DNA of 64,000 nt from Blautia sp. SC05B48 (GCF_005848555.1 NZ_CP040518.1:2929501-2993500); one strand, 5' to 3'. Positions 52,947 to 62,296 are shown, counted from the first letter of the stretch. Numbers and translations: made by a program. Notes: a model not told the origin generated them from the letters alone.

Positions 52947-53832
52947 TCAACAAAAACCAAAAGAAACGGAAATCTCCAGTGAGAGAATCTGTTGTATTGT
53001 TTTGTTTCTGGTGGTCTTATGCAGCTGGATGATTCCTTCTAATGCTGTTTATGGATTTGATGTGTCAGGGATGGACAGTTTTGATACCGGCGGATTTGAT
53101 ATGAATGTGGGAGAAGGAACCGGACAGCTGCCGGAAGACTGGGAAGAAAGCTATGCAGGAGAAGGAAGTGATGACAGTAATTGGAACAGAGAAGAAGGAA
53201 ATACTGAGGAGCATTCCGCTGCCTGGGCAGAATCAGAAAATGATCAGGAGGAGTCTGCACAATGGAATTTAGATTTTCAGACAGATGAGGCACGTTCTCA
53301 GGAAGAAAGCCTTATGGAAAATGGAAATATTCCGGAAGAAGCAGATATAGCTGATACGCCTGCGGAAAAACTGACGGAAACGCCGATACCAACAAAACTG
53401 CCAATACTGACTGAACAACCGATCCCTATACAGACAGTGGCAGCAAGTCCATCTGTAACGTTGACTCAAAAACCAGTTCGAAAGTCAGCAACAGATGCAT
53501 CAAAGGGGGAGAAGAAGCAAAATCCGGCATTATCTTACTATCAGACAGAACCAACAGGAACGCCGGATAAGAAAAGAGAAAAAGAGCAAAAACCGGTGAT
53601 CCGAATGAAAACAGACGGTAACAGGATCCGGATAGAGATCAGTCCGGATATTCCGTTCCAGATCCTTTCATTTCGGATCAATGGAAAAGAATGTGATTTT
53701 TACTGGCAAGGAAAAAAGCTTCTGGCGGAATTACCGAAAAAAAGCAGAAATTCCTGGAAAGCAGAACTCCTGGGTTTTGTGAAATCCGGTAAGCTGTACT
53801 ATGAAAGCATGGACTTACCAGAAAAACAGTGA
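52924..53832 (+). CDS. Exported Pro/Thr/Ser-rich protein of unknown function
   Basis: 302 aa. One N-terminal hydrophobic segment (IVLFLVVLCSWMIPSNAVYG, about 27-47) with possible signal cleavage. Acidic Asp/Glu/Ser-rich stretch (about 50-140), a Pro/Thr-rich spacer (about 145-235; TEQPIPIQTVAASPSV), then a Lys-rich region and a small C-terminal domain (about 225-300; IRIEISPDIPFQILSFRING). Not recognised. Gene overlap with the kinase indicates coupled expression; it may be the extracellular partner or target, which is inference. Confidence 0.7.
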   Translation: MRKRRESDQQKPKETEISSERICCIVLFLVVLCSWMIPSNAVYGFDVSGMDSFDTGGFDMNVGEGTGQLPEDWEESYAGEGSDDSNWNREEGNTEEHSAAWAESENDQEESAQWNLDFQTDEARSQEESLMENGNIPEEADIADTPAEKLTETPIPTKLPILTEQPIPIQTVAASPSVTLTQKPVRKSATDASKGEKKQNPALSYYQTEPTGTPDKKREKEQKPVIRMKTDGNRIRIEISPDIPFQILSFRINGKECDFYWQGKKLLAELPKKSRNSWKAELLGFVKSGKLYYESMDLPEKQ

Positions 53833-53878
53833 TACAATAGGCATACTTGCTGATTATTTTATACAATAGGAGGAATTT

Positions 53879-54526
53879 ATGTATAAGGCAATCTTTTTTG
53901 ATCTTGACGGAACACTAACAGAATCCGGAGAGGGGATTACGAAATCCGTACAGTATGCACTGGAGAAGCTTGGAGTTTCAGCACCGGATCTGGAGCCACT
54001 GAAAGTTTTTGTGGGTCCGCCGCTTCTGGAACAGTTTATGAAATATGCGGGATTTGATAAAGAGACAGCGCAGAAGGGAATTGAATATTACAGAGAGAGA
54101 TATTCAGAAAAAGGAATGTATGAGAACACTGTTTATCCGGGCGTGGAAAACACTCTGGCAGAACTGAAACGTCGTGGCTACAGACTGGCTGTGGCGTCTG
54201 CGAAACCGACCTTTTATGTGACACAGATCATGGACCATTTTAATCTGAGCCGGTATTTTGAGGTGATTGCCGGGACGGATCTAAATGGACCGAAAGTAAC
54301 CAAATCCCAGGTGATCGAGGAAGCTCTGGAAAGAATGAGTCTTTCTGATCACCGTGACCAGGTGATCATGGTGGGTGACAGAGAACATGACATTCTTGGA
54401 GCCAGACGATGCGGGATCCAGTGTGTGGCTGTATCTTACGGATATGGAAGCAGAGAAGAACTGGAAAAGGCACAGCCTCTTCAGATCGTAGCTTCCGCAG
54501 ATGAACTTCTGAATTTTTTCGTCTGA
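53879..54526 (+). CDS. HAD-superfamily phosphatase, phosphoglycolate-phosphatase-like
   Basis: 215 aa. HAD motif I FFDLDGTLTES (nucleophile Asp in DLDGT), motif II with VASAKP, motif IV VGDREHDILGAR. Cap insertion of about 70 residues (C1-type). Substrate unknown. Ribosome site AGGAGGAA before ATG 53879. Confidence 0.88.
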   Translation: MYKAIFFDLDGTLTESGEGITKSVQYALEKLGVSAPDLEPLKVFVGPPLLEQFMKYAGFDKETAQKGIEYYRERYSEKGMYENTVYPGVENTLAELKRRGYRLAVASAKPTFYVTQIMDHFNLSRYFEVIAGTDLNGPKVTKSQVIEEALERMSLSDHRDQVIMVGDREHDILGARRCGIQCVAVSYGYGSREELEKAQPLQIVASADELLNFFV

Positions 54527-54558
54527 CCCCTCTGCACAGACAGAATATTTTTCAAATA

Positions 54559-55353
54559 GTGTGGAGGGAGCTTTATCCGGCAGGAATCCATTATCTTATC
54601 GGACAGATCCTCGGAAGTGCCGTGCTTCTCTGGCTGGCAGGGCATGTCGGCAACGTACAGGAAAGGTATTATAGTTATACGCTGGTGATCACCGGACTTA
54701 CCGGAGTGCTGGTCATGTTTCCGGCAGTATATTTTTATCGAAAGGATCGTATAGGAAGGCTGATCGGCGGTTTGACTTCCGTTGAGGAACAACGGCTATC
54801 TATTCCTGAAATGCTGCTTCTTCTTGCAGCTGGAGCCGGATTTGCCCAATATGCCAATGTGCTGGTGGCAATCCTGCAGAACTGGATCTCATCCAGCTAT
54901 GGAGAGACGATGACGAAGATCACCTCAGGAAAGAGTTTATTTATGATGATCTTTTGGATGGGAATCATAGCGCCTGTTGCGGAAGAAATGATCTTTCGCT
55001 GGCTGATCTATCTGCGACTTCGGGATCACTTTTCTGTACTGTTTTCCGCTGTGATCTCTGCGGCGTTTTTCGGAATTTATCACGGAAATGTCCTGCAGGC
55101 TGTGTATGCGTTTGTTCTGGGAGGAATTTCTGCGTGGTTTCTGGAGATGGGCGGTAATAAGTGGACCAGCGTGCTGATGCACATCGGAGCCAATACCTGG
55201 ATACTTATTTTCAGTGAATATGCCCAGACTCTGGTGGAAAAAGCCGGAGCAGGAAGCCTTCTGATGATATATGGTGTTTTTGCGGCAGCGATGGTCGGAG
55301 GATATCAGTATTTTGCACGCCGGGGAGAAAAACGTGGCTACCGGGCTGTCTGA
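54559..55353 (+). CDS. CPBP family intramembrane protease
   Basis: 264 aa with about six to seven hydrophobic segments. Abi/CPBP motifs: EEMIFRWLIYLRL (EExxxR) near residue 140, GIYHGNVLQAVYAFVLGG (FxxxH-like H), and HIGANTW near the C-terminus. The annotated start GTG 54559 lacks a ribosome site; an in-frame CTG at 54532 gives a reasonable N-terminus, so translation may be by re-initiation after the HAD gene. These proteases can process prenylated proteins or confer bacteriocin immunity; the role here is not clear. Confidence 0.78.
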   Translation: MWRELYPAGIHYLIGQILGSAVLLWLAGHVGNVQERYYSYTLVITGLTGVLVMFPAVYFYRKDRIGRLIGGLTSVEEQRLSIPEMLLLLAAGAGFAQYANVLVAILQNWISSSYGETMTKITSGKSLFMMIFWMGIIAPVAEEMIFRWLIYLRLRDHFSVLFSAVISAAFFGIYHGNVLQAVYAFVLGGISAWFLEMGGNKWTSVLMHIGANTWILIFSEYAQTLVEKAGAGSLLMIYGVFAAAMVGGYQYFARRGEKRGYRAV

Positions 55354-55545
55354 TCCGATGTGGATCACGAATGTCTGCTCGCTACTGGCTCAGGCAGAGT
55401 GATAGATGAATATTTGCTTTACAGAGAATCTGTAGTGGGATCATAGTATAGGGATGCCATTACAGATTTTTTTATAAAAATATGTCGGAATCTTTTTTTG
55501 CCGGTAAATTTATACAGATTTTATATTTATTTAAGAGACCATTTC

Positions 55546-55602
55546 TTGCGTATCTTTGTATCACGTGCTATTATAAGTGTATTAAAAGAATTAATACACT
55601 TA
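55546..55602 (+). promoter_or_regulatory. Promoter and palindromic operator of the GntR-ABC operon
   Basis: TTGCGT (55546-55551), 17-bp spacer, TATTAT (55569-55574), followed at once by the perfect 12-bp dyad TAAGTGTATTAA / TTAATACACTTA with a 5-bp spacer (55574-55602). This is the layout of YtrA-like GntR autoregulation. Confidence 0.8.
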
Positions 55603-55632
55603 ATACGCAGATTACAGAGAAAGGAGCGTCGT

Positions 55633-56007
55633 ATGTTATTCTTGGACTATCAGGACAGACGTCCCATTTACGAGCAGATCGTAGAGAAATTCCGGATGCT
55701 GATCCTGTCAGGAGCTGTGGAGCCATCTTCCAAGATGCCGTCTGTGCGGCAGCTGGCCGTGGAATTATCAATCAATCCCAATACCATCCAGCGGGCATAT
55801 ATGGAACTGGAACAGCAGGGTTTGATCTGTCCGGTGAAGGGAAAAGGCAGTTTTGTCACAGACAGCAGCAGGATCAGGCAGATCGGTATGGAAGAAACTT
55901 TAAGTGAGCTGAAAGAGATCGCAGAAAAAGGAAAGGCTCTGGGAGTAGGGGAGGAAGAAATGATCGGTGTGATCTGCTCATGCTATAAGGAGGGAAACAA
56001 TGATTGA
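55633..56007 (+). CDS. GntR family regulator, YtrA subfamily
   Basis: 124 aa. A GntR winged helix (about 10-75) with RPIYEQIVEKFRMLILSGAV and PSVRQLAVELSINPNTIQRAY, then a short C-terminal dimerisation helix, the mark of the YtrA subfamily. ATG 55633 has AAAGGAGC 6 nt before it and overrules a longer upstream ORF. It likely represses the ABC operon via the dyad at 55574-55602. Confidence 0.88.
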   Translation: MLFLDYQDRRPIYEQIVEKFRMLILSGAVEPSSKMPSVRQLAVELSINPNTIQRAYMELEQQGLICPVKGKGSFVTDSSRIRQIGMEETLSELKEIAEKGKALGVGEEEMIGVICSCYKEGNND

Positions 56008-56902
56008 GATAAAAAACTGCAGCAAAGTTTTTGGCAAAATACAGGCAGTAAATAAGGTAACCATGGATATCGGGGAACGGGAGGTTTTTGGACTGATCGG
56101 CTCCAACGGTGCGGGAAAAAGTACTCTGCTTCGTATCATGGCCGGGATCATTCGTCAGGACAGAGGAGAGGTGCTGATGGATGAAGAACCGGTTTTTGAA
56201 AATGAAAGGATCAAAGAACATTTTTTCTACATCCCGGACGATGCATATATTCCGGCAAATTACAATGCTCTGGACATGGCAGAATTTTACCGTTGTATTT
56301 ATCCGGGATTTCAGCAGGCACGTTTTGAGACAATGATGAAGCAGTTTCATCTGGATGGAAAACGAAAAATCAGCACTTTTTCCAAGGGAATGAAGAAACA
56401 GCTTCTGGTGATCCTGGGAATCAGTACAGGAACGAAATATCTGTTCTGTGATGAAACCTTTGATGGCCTTGACCCGGTAATGCGCCAGGCAGTAAAAAGT
56501 ATTTTTGCATCGGAGATCATGAGTCGTGAATTTACGCCGGTGATCGCTTCCCACAATCTCCGTGAGCTGGAAGATATCTGCGATCACATCGGGCTTCTTC
56601 ATCAGGGAGGAATTCTCCTTTCCAGAGATCTGGAGGATATGAAATTCCACATCCATAAGATCCAGTGTGTACTTGCTGACAAAAAGAAAGAAGAAGAATT
56701 AAAGAAAGAGCTGGATGTTTTGAAAACAGAGCATCAGGGCTCCCTGCTGCTTATTACTGCAAGGGGAACAAGAAGAGAGATCTTGGAGAAGATACAGGCA
56801 AAAAATCCTCTTTTCTGTGAAGTGCTTCCACTGACTCTGGAAGAAATATTTATCAGCGAAACGGAGGTGGCAGGCTATGAAGTCAAAAATTTATTCCAGT
56901 GA
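56000..56902 (+). CDS. ABC transporter ATP-binding protein, YtrB-like
   Basis: 300 aa. Walker A GSNGAGKST; the signature is weak (FSKGMKKQLLVIL) as in this subfamily; Walker B YLFCDETFDGLDP. A C-terminal extension (about 220-300) follows the ATPase domain. Start overlaps the GntR stop by 8 bp. Works with the DUF6449-type permease downstream. Confidence 0.88.
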   Translation: MIEIKNCSKVFGKIQAVNKVTMDIGEREVFGLIGSNGAGKSTLLRIMAGIIRQDRGEVLMDEEPVFENERIKEHFFYIPDDAYIPANYNALDMAEFYRCIYPGFQQARFETMMKQFHLDGKRKISTFSKGMKKQLLVILGISTGTKYLFCDETFDGLDPVMRQAVKSIFASEIMSREFTPVIASHNLRELEDICDHIGLLHQGGILLSRDLEDMKFHIHKIQCVLADKKKEEELKKELDVLKTEHQGSLLLITARGTRREILEKIQAKNPLFCEVLPLTLEEIFISETEVAGYEVKNLFQ

Positions 56903-59060
56903 GTATATGAAATCCTCTTCTAAAGGACAAAGATGGATCCCGGCATTTGCCATGATCGCATTTCTCCTTGCATTTCCGGTAGCGGAACTTATTTTGATGG
57001 GAAAATGGAATGAGCGCAGTTATACTCAGAGTCAGCTTTCCTATCTGTATTCCAGCCTGTGGAGCAGTGATTTTCTCACAATAGGAGCAGTTGTGGCTGC
57101 GGTAACAGCATTTTTTGTAGCAGTAAGCGGCTTCTGGTATCTGTATTCCCCGAGAAAAGTGGATTTCTATCACAGCCTTCCGGTAAAGCGAAGTGCACTG
57201 TTTCTGCACAGAGTATTGTTGGCTGTTCTTTATTATCTGGTGCCATATGTGATCATGGAATTTGCTGCGGTATGCATCGGGGCAGCCAGAGGATATTACA
57301 GCCTTTCCATTATGAAAAAGGCACTGATCCTGCTGGTGCTCCATCTCCTGATGTATCTTCTGGTGTATTTTTCCACAGTGCTGGTGATCGCCTGCACCGG
57401 TACCATGCTGATGGGAGCACTTGCATGGGCAGGATTGTTTACCTACAGTATCATTCTGGCAGTGATGCTGCAGTTAAGCGGACATTTATTTTTTGATACC
57501 TGGTACGAGGGCAGTTACGGAATTCTGGCAGCAGTGCGGAATCTGGGATCTCCTCTTATGGTGATCGTAAGCTTTATAGATAAATACAGCAGCGGGAGCT
57601 TTGGAAAGCAGTTGCTGATACTGATCCTAACGCTGTTTGTCATGGCAGTACTTTCCTGGATGGCATTCTGCAGACGAAGGTCAGAGAATACCGGAAAAGC
57701 TCTGGTATATACCTGGATGGAGCCGGTCTTAAGTGCCCTGATCACAATACCATCCGGACTGGGAATCGGTCTGATCTTTTATATGATCCCGGAAGATTCA
57801 TCCAAAACAGCATGGGGGATCTTCGGAATGATACTGGGAACGATCCTGGTCCATGGAATTCTGGAAGTGATCTACGAAATGGATTTTCGCAGATTTTTCC
57901 GCAGAAAAGTGCAGCTTATGATCTTTGGAGGTGTTGTGGCAATCTGTGCACTGACCATGAAAATGGATCTTCTGGGATATGACAGTTATTTTCCGGCTTA
58001 TGACAATCTTCAGGGAGTTGTGGTAAATGTATGCAATCTCTCATATACAGAGCAGCTTTGCAATGTGGAAAAAAAAGAAAACGGAATCTATAAGATCCGG
58101 TATACTGCTACCTCAGACAATAGTTCTGGTCTGCTGGATCAGCCGGTGATGAAAAGTAAAGCATTATATAACAGTCTGGAGGATATCAGGCTTCAGAATG
58201 AAAAAGGAAAAAAATCAGGAAGGCGCTTGTATGTGCGCTACATAAATAAACATGGATTCAGTGTATGCAGAGGTTATAATGTATCCTCTGCACAGGCACA
58301 GAATCTTATGGAAGCCCTGTATGATGAGCAGACATGGAAAGAAGACAGATATTCATTTTTCCAGCTGGACAAACAGTATCTGAAAGAGGTCACCGGTACT
58401 TTCTGTGACGGAGATATTCAAACATTATTTGAGAAAAATGCAGAGAAGCGTCAGGCGCTGGCAGAGGCGCTGAGAAAGGACATTTTGGAAAACGGCGGTC
58501 AGACAGTAAAAGACCAGCCATGCGCAATGCTGATGTTCGATTATGCGGGAATTCCGTCAGAAGGATACATGGATGAATGGGGAATGAATGTACCGGCTGT
58601 TCAGGAAGGAGAGAGGGTGTCTACCTCCGTTCTGGTGTATCCGGCATATAAGAGAACACTTGCAATTTTGGAAGAAACAGGATATCCTCTTTCCATGGAT
58701 GAGCTGTCTGTTGAGTATATTGATGTTTATTACTTCAGCTCCGAAGCTGCCGGCGAAGATGATGAGGTTTTTTCCGACATTGAGCCTGTTTCGGATCTTG
58801 AAGAAACAGAGAACGGTTATAAAGTCCGTTACGATAAAAAGGAACAGCTGGAAACCCTGAAAAAGTGTATCCGCCCATCACAGCTGGTAAACGGATGGAC
58901 TATCTGGAATGCAGATGTCACAATGGAAGTGGTTCTGGAAGGACAGGAGAGCACCGACGGGGATTCCGGACTTTATATGACATTTGCCGGTGAGATCCCG
59001 GATTTCATCAGAGCAGATGCAAAGGCAGCCCATGTAACAGAATGGGAGGTAAATGATTAA
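56877..59060 (+). CDS. ABC transporter permease with DUF6449-like C-terminal domain
   Basis: 727 aa. The first half has about ten hydrophobic segments (residues 20-380), with FDTWYEGSYG. The second half (about 400-727) is extracytoplasmic and matches the DUF6449-type domain of multidrug/bacitracin-like ABC permeases. Overlaps the ATPase gene by 26 bp; last gene before the pseudouridine synthase, whose ATG overlaps its stop (TAATG). Confidence 0.78.
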   Translation: MKSKIYSSEYMKSSSKGQRWIPAFAMIAFLLAFPVAELILMGKWNERSYTQSQLSYLYSSLWSSDFLTIGAVVAAVTAFFVAVSGFWYLYSPRKVDFYHSLPVKRSALFLHRVLLAVLYYLVPYVIMEFAAVCIGAARGYYSLSIMKKALILLVLHLLMYLLVYFSTVLVIACTGTMLMGALAWAGLFTYSIILAVMLQLSGHLFFDTWYEGSYGILAAVRNLGSPLMVIVSFIDKYSSGSFGKQLLILILTLFVMAVLSWMAFCRRRSENTGKALVYTWMEPVLSALITIPSGLGIGLIFYMIPEDSSKTAWGIFGMILGTILVHGILEVIYEMDFRRFFRRKVQLMIFGGVVAICALTMKMDLLGYDSYFPAYDNLQGVVVNVCNLSYTEQLCNVEKKENGIYKIRYTATSDNSSGLLDQPVMKSKALYNSLEDIRLQNEKGKKSGRRLYVRYINKHGFSVCRGYNVSSAQAQNLMEALYDEQTWKEDRYSFFQLDKQYLKEVTGTFCDGDIQTLFEKNAEKRQALAEALRKDILENGGQTVKDQPCAMLMFDYAGIPSEGYMDEWGMNVPAVQEGERVSTSVLVYPAYKRTLAILEETGYPLSMDELSVEYIDVYYFSSEAAGEDDEVFSDIEPVSDLEETENGYKVRYDKKEQLETLKKCIRPSQLVNGWTIWNADVTMEVVLEGQESTDGDSGLYMTFAGEIPDFIRADAKAAHVTEWEVND

Positions 59061-59827
59061 TGGAAAAACCAGTCCGGCTGGATAAATTTCTGGCAGATGC
59101 CGGCGCAGGTACACGAAGCGAGGTAAAAAAATACATACAGAAGGGTCAGGTGCAGGTTAACGGGAAATCTGTGAAGAAACCGGAACTGAAAGTAACAAAA
59201 GAAGATCAGGTGGTTATGAACGGGCAGGAAATTCATGCTGCACCGGAATATGTATACTATCTTTTTAACAAGCCGGCGGGCTGTGTCAGCGCAACGGAGG
59301 ACTCCAGAGATAAAACGGTTCTCGACTATATTGAAGAGAAAGACAGAAGAAAGGGACTTTTTCCGGTGGGACGCCTGGATAAAGATACAGAAGGCTTCCT
59401 TCTGATCACAGATGACGGTCCTCTGGCACACGAGCTTCTTTCTCCGAAAAAGCATGTTGACAAGACCTACTATGCAAAAGTATCCGGTAAAGTGACAGAA
59501 GAAGATGCCGTAAGGCTTGCAGAAGGCGTGGATATCGGGGAAAAGGATCTCACACGGCCGGCAAGGCTTGAGATCCTTTCCACCTGGGAATCCGACACAG
59601 GATCGGAGGAAAACGGTAAGAGATGGGAATCCGAGATCCGCCTTACCATCCATGAAGGAAAATTTCATCAGGTGAAACGGATGATGGAAGCACTGGGAAA
59701 AAAAGTTACCTATCTCAAAAGGCTTTCCATGGGACCGCTGGCGCTCCCGGCGGATCTTCCGACAGGAAAATATCGTCCGCTCACCGAAAAAGAGCTGGAG
59801 CTTCTGAAATCTGCCGGAAACCGCTGA
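59060..59827 (+). CDS. rsuA: 16S rRNA pseudouridine synthase, RsuA family
   Basis: 255 aa. An N-terminal S4 domain (LDKFLADAGAGTRSEVKKYI) and a catalytic domain with the VGRLDKDTEGFLLITDDG motif, whose Asp is the nucleophile. Adds pseudouridine to 16S rRNA at position 516 in E. coli. TAATG overlap with the permease means translational coupling. Confidence 0.9.
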   Translation: MEKPVRLDKFLADAGAGTRSEVKKYIQKGQVQVNGKSVKKPELKVTKEDQVVMNGQEIHAAPEYVYYLFNKPAGCVSATEDSRDKTVLDYIEEKDRRKGLFPVGRLDKDTEGFLLITDDGPLAHELLSPKKHVDKTYYAKVSGKVTEEDAVRLAEGVDIGEKDLTRPARLEILSTWESDTGSEENGKRWESEIRLTIHEGKFHQVKRMMEALGKKVTYLKRLSMGPLALPADLPTGKYRPLTEKELELLKSAGNR

Positions 59828-59846
59828 AAAACAGAAAAAAATTGGA

Positions 59847-59875
59847 AAAATCCCCTTTACATAAGGGGATTTTCT
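59847..59875 (+). terminator. Terminator of the rsuA operon overlapping the rpsB promoter
   Basis: AAAATCCCCTT / AAGGGGATTTT (59847-59857, 59862-59874) with TTTTC. The -35 box of the following promoter lies in this hairpin. Confidence 0.8.
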
Positions 59876-59885
59876 ATGCTATAAT
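59856..59885 (+). promoter_or_regulatory. rpsB promoter overlapping the terminator
   Basis: -35 TTTACA (59856-59861), 18-bp spacer, -10 TATAAT (59880-59885) with extended TGC. The -35 sits in the loop of the rsuA terminator. Confidence 0.7.
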
Positions 59886-59899
59886 TTAGAAGTTGCAAA

Positions 59900-59985
59900 A
59901 ATAAGCACGCACGGCGATTCTGTAAGGACGGTGCCCTACAGTATGTAAGGGGTCCCGGGAGAAGGCGACCTGTGCGGAAGAATTT
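59900..59985 (+). ncRNA. Structured rpsB leader, possible S2 autoregulatory RNA
   Basis: An outer stem CGCAC/GTGCG (59908-59912, 59972-59976) closes two inner hairpins: CTGTA/TACAG (59920-59924, 59937-59941) and GGTC/GACC (59951-59954, 59967-59970). This gives a three-way junction about 30 nt before the rpsB ribosome site. Autogenous leaders are known for rpsB in several groups; the exact class is not verified. Confidence 0.5.
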
Positions 59986-60005
59986 AACCAAAAAGGAGAA
60001 AAGAC

Positions 60006-60749
60006 ATGAGCGTTATTTCAATGAAGCAGCTTTTAGAGGCAGGTGTTCATTTCGGACATCAGACAAGAAGATGGAACCCTAAAATGGCTCCGTACATCTA
60101 CACAGAGAGAAATGGTATCTATATCATCGATCTTCAGCAGTCTGTAGGAATGGTTGACGATGCTTACAATGCAGTAGCAGATATCGTTGCCAACGGTGGA
60201 CACATCCTTTTCGTAGGAACTAAGAAACAGGCTCAGGATGCTATCCGTACAGAGGCAGAGCGTTGTGGAGAGTTCTATGTAAATGAGAGATGGCTTGGTG
60301 GTATGCTTACAAACTTCAAGACAATCCAGAGCCGTATCGCAAGACTGAAAGAGATCGAGACAATGGAAGCTGACGGAACATTCGACGTACTTCCTAAGAA
60401 AGAGGTTATCGAGCTTCGCAAAGAGCTTGCTAAACTTCAGAAGAACCTTGGCGGAATCAAAGAGATGAAGAGAATCCCGGATGCTATCTTTATCGTAGAT
60501 CCTAAGAAAGAGAGAATCTGCGTACAGGAGGCTCATACACTTGGAATCCCGCTTATCGGTATCTGCGATACAAACTGTGATCCGGAAGAGCTTGACTATG
60601 TGATCCCGGGAAATGACGATGCTATCCGTGCAGTAAAACTCATCGTTTCCAAGATGGCTGACGCTGTTATCGAGGCTAAGCAGGGAACTGCTGAGGCAGA
60701 TGGCGAGATCGAGGCTGAGTCTGAGGAGTTTGCAGCTACAGAGGAATAA
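60006..60749 (+). CDS. rpsB: 30S ribosomal protein S2
   Basis: 247 aa. Classic S2 sequence: [32 protein letters not shown] and the [12 protein letters not shown] motif. An acidic tail (about 225-247) is a normal variation. Forms an operon with tsf. Ribosome site AAAAGGAG before ATG 60006. Confidence 0.97.
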   Translation: MSVISMKQLLEAGVHFGHQTRRWNPKMAPYIYTERNGIYIIDLQQSVGMVDDAYNAVADIVANGGHILFVGTKKQAQDAIRTEAERCGEFYVNERWLGGMLTNFKTIQSRIARLKEIETMEADGTFDVLPKKEVIELRKELAKLQKNLGGIKEMKRIPDAIFIVDPKKERICVQEAHTLGIPLIGICDTNCDPEELDYVIPGNDDAIRAVKLIVSKMADAVIEAKQGTAEADGEIEAESEEFAATEE

Positions 60750-60785
60750 TTCGTATAAACAGAATATTTCAGGAGGAAACGAACA

Positions 60786-61724
60786 ATGGCTATTACAGCA
60801 GCACAGGTAAAAGAGTTAAGAGAGATGACCGGCGCCGGAATGATGGATTGTAAGAAAGCTCTTACAGCTACAGAAGGCGATATGGATAAAGCAGTTGAGT
60901 TCCTGCGTGAGAAGGGTCTTGCTACAGCACAGAAGAAAGCAAGCCGTATCGCAGCAGAGGGTCTTTGCAAAACTCTGGTAACAGAGGATGGAAAGAAAGC
61001 AGTCGTTGTTGAGGTTAATGCTGAGACAGACTTCGTTGCAAAGAACGAGAAATTCCAGAGCTATGTTGCAGATGTTGCAGCACAGGCACTTAACACAGCA
61101 GCAGCTGATATCGATGCTTTCCTTGCTGAGGCATGGGCACTTGATACAACTAAGACTGTAAAAGAGGCTCTTGCAGCTCAGATCGCAGTAATCGGCGAGA
61201 ACATGAACATCCGTAGATTTGCTCAGGTTGAGGAGCAGAACGGATTCATCGCTTCCTACACTCATATGGGTGGAAAGATCGGCGTTCTTGTAGACGTTGA
61301 GACAGATGTTGTTAACGATGCTGTTAAAGAGATGGCTAAGAACGTAGCTATGCAGATCGCAGCTCTGAAACCGCAGTACACAAGCGACAAAGAAGTAAGC
61401 GCTGAGTACATTGAGCATGAGAAAGAGATCCTTATGGCTCAGATCCAGAATGATCCGAAGGAGTCCCAGAAACCGGCTAAGGTTATCGAGGGAATGATCA
61501 CAGGACGTATCAAGAAAGAGCTTAAAGAGATCTGCCTTCTTGACCAGACATACGTAAAAGCAGAGGACGGAAAACAGTCCGTTGCTAAATACGTAGAGCA
61601 GGTAGCAAAAGAGAACGGCGCTAAGATCCAGATCAAAGGCTTCGTTCGCTACGAGACAGGCGATGGTCTTGAGAAGAAAGAAGAGAACTTCGCTGAGGAA
61701 GTTGCAAAACAGATGGGTAAATAA
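60786..61724 (+). CDS. tsf: Elongation factor Ts
   Basis: 312 aa. N-terminal UBA-like domain with REMTGAGMMDCKKALTATEG, the core with NAETDFVAKNEKFQ and the C-terminal coiled-coil/dimer domain. Exchanges GDP on EF-Tu. Ribosome site AGGAGGAAACGAACA. Confidence 0.97.
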   Translation: MAITAAQVKELREMTGAGMMDCKKALTATEGDMDKAVEFLREKGLATAQKKASRIAAEGLCKTLVTEDGKKAVVVEVNAETDFVAKNEKFQSYVADVAAQALNTAAADIDAFLAEAWALDTTKTVKEALAAQIAVIGENMNIRRFAQVEEQNGFIASYTHMGGKIGVLVDVETDVVNDAVKEMAKNVAMQIAALKPQYTSDKEVSAEYIEHEKEILMAQIQNDPKESQKPAKVIEGMITGRIKKELKEICLLDQTYVKAEDGKQSVAKYVEQVAKENGAKIQIKGFVRYETGDGLEKKEENFAEEVAKQMGK

Positions 61725-61789
61725 TCCATTAACTTAAGTTTTCATTATATTATTTTAATAAGTCTGAATTTAAGTATTTAAAAACCTTG

Positions 61790-61837
61790 AAAGCCGATGG
61801 TGTAGATTGATAACAGTCAAAGCCATCGGTTTTCTTT
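61790..61837 (+). terminator. Terminator after tsf
   Basis: AAAGCCGATGG / CCATCGGTTTTC (61791-61800, 61823-61834) with a 22-nt loop and TTTTCTTT. Confidence 0.75.
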
Positions 61838-62029
61838 ATCCAAATATCTTGGACACTCTGTCAAATATATTCTCTGGTTCTTCCAGCCGCATCAAAATAA
61901 GCAAGATCATGCATTGACAGAGATAATCGATACTTTCAAAACTCCTAAATGTCACGGCCTGCGCCTGTTTCCGCTTATAATTCCTCACTATTTGTGCCGC
62001 CAGCCAAAGGCGGCGGAATGGAGATTTTT

Positions 62030-62296
62030 ATGAAATATACCCAGGATAATGGAAAAATTAAATTATGTGAAACTGATAATATGGATCATCTCGTGCGATT
62101 AACACAAGCGTTGAATGAAAATAATATTCTTTACGAAACGAGATTGAAAAAAGGAACATTTATCAATAATCTTTTTTTCCTGATTTTTTATCATACTTTT
62201 GCATCGGGAATTGATCATAAGAATGAAACAACATGTATTTATGTACTAGAAAAAGATTTTGCTGCTGCCCAAAAAGCAATAGTAAACTGCAGATAA
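62030..62296 (+). CDS. Small hypothetical protein
   Basis: 88 aa. ATG 62030 follows GGAGATTTTT; longer in-frame starts lack a ribosome site. The sequence resembles a short alpha/beta protein with FLIFYHTFASGIDH and VLEKDFAAAQKAIVNC at the C-terminus, the latter looking like DUF2007-type signal-transducing proteins, but I make no firm family call. Confidence 0.55.
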   Translation: MKYTQDNGKIKLCETDNMDHLVRLTQALNENNILYETRLKKGTFINNLFFLIFYHTFASGIDHKNETTCIYVLEKDFAAAQKAIVNCR

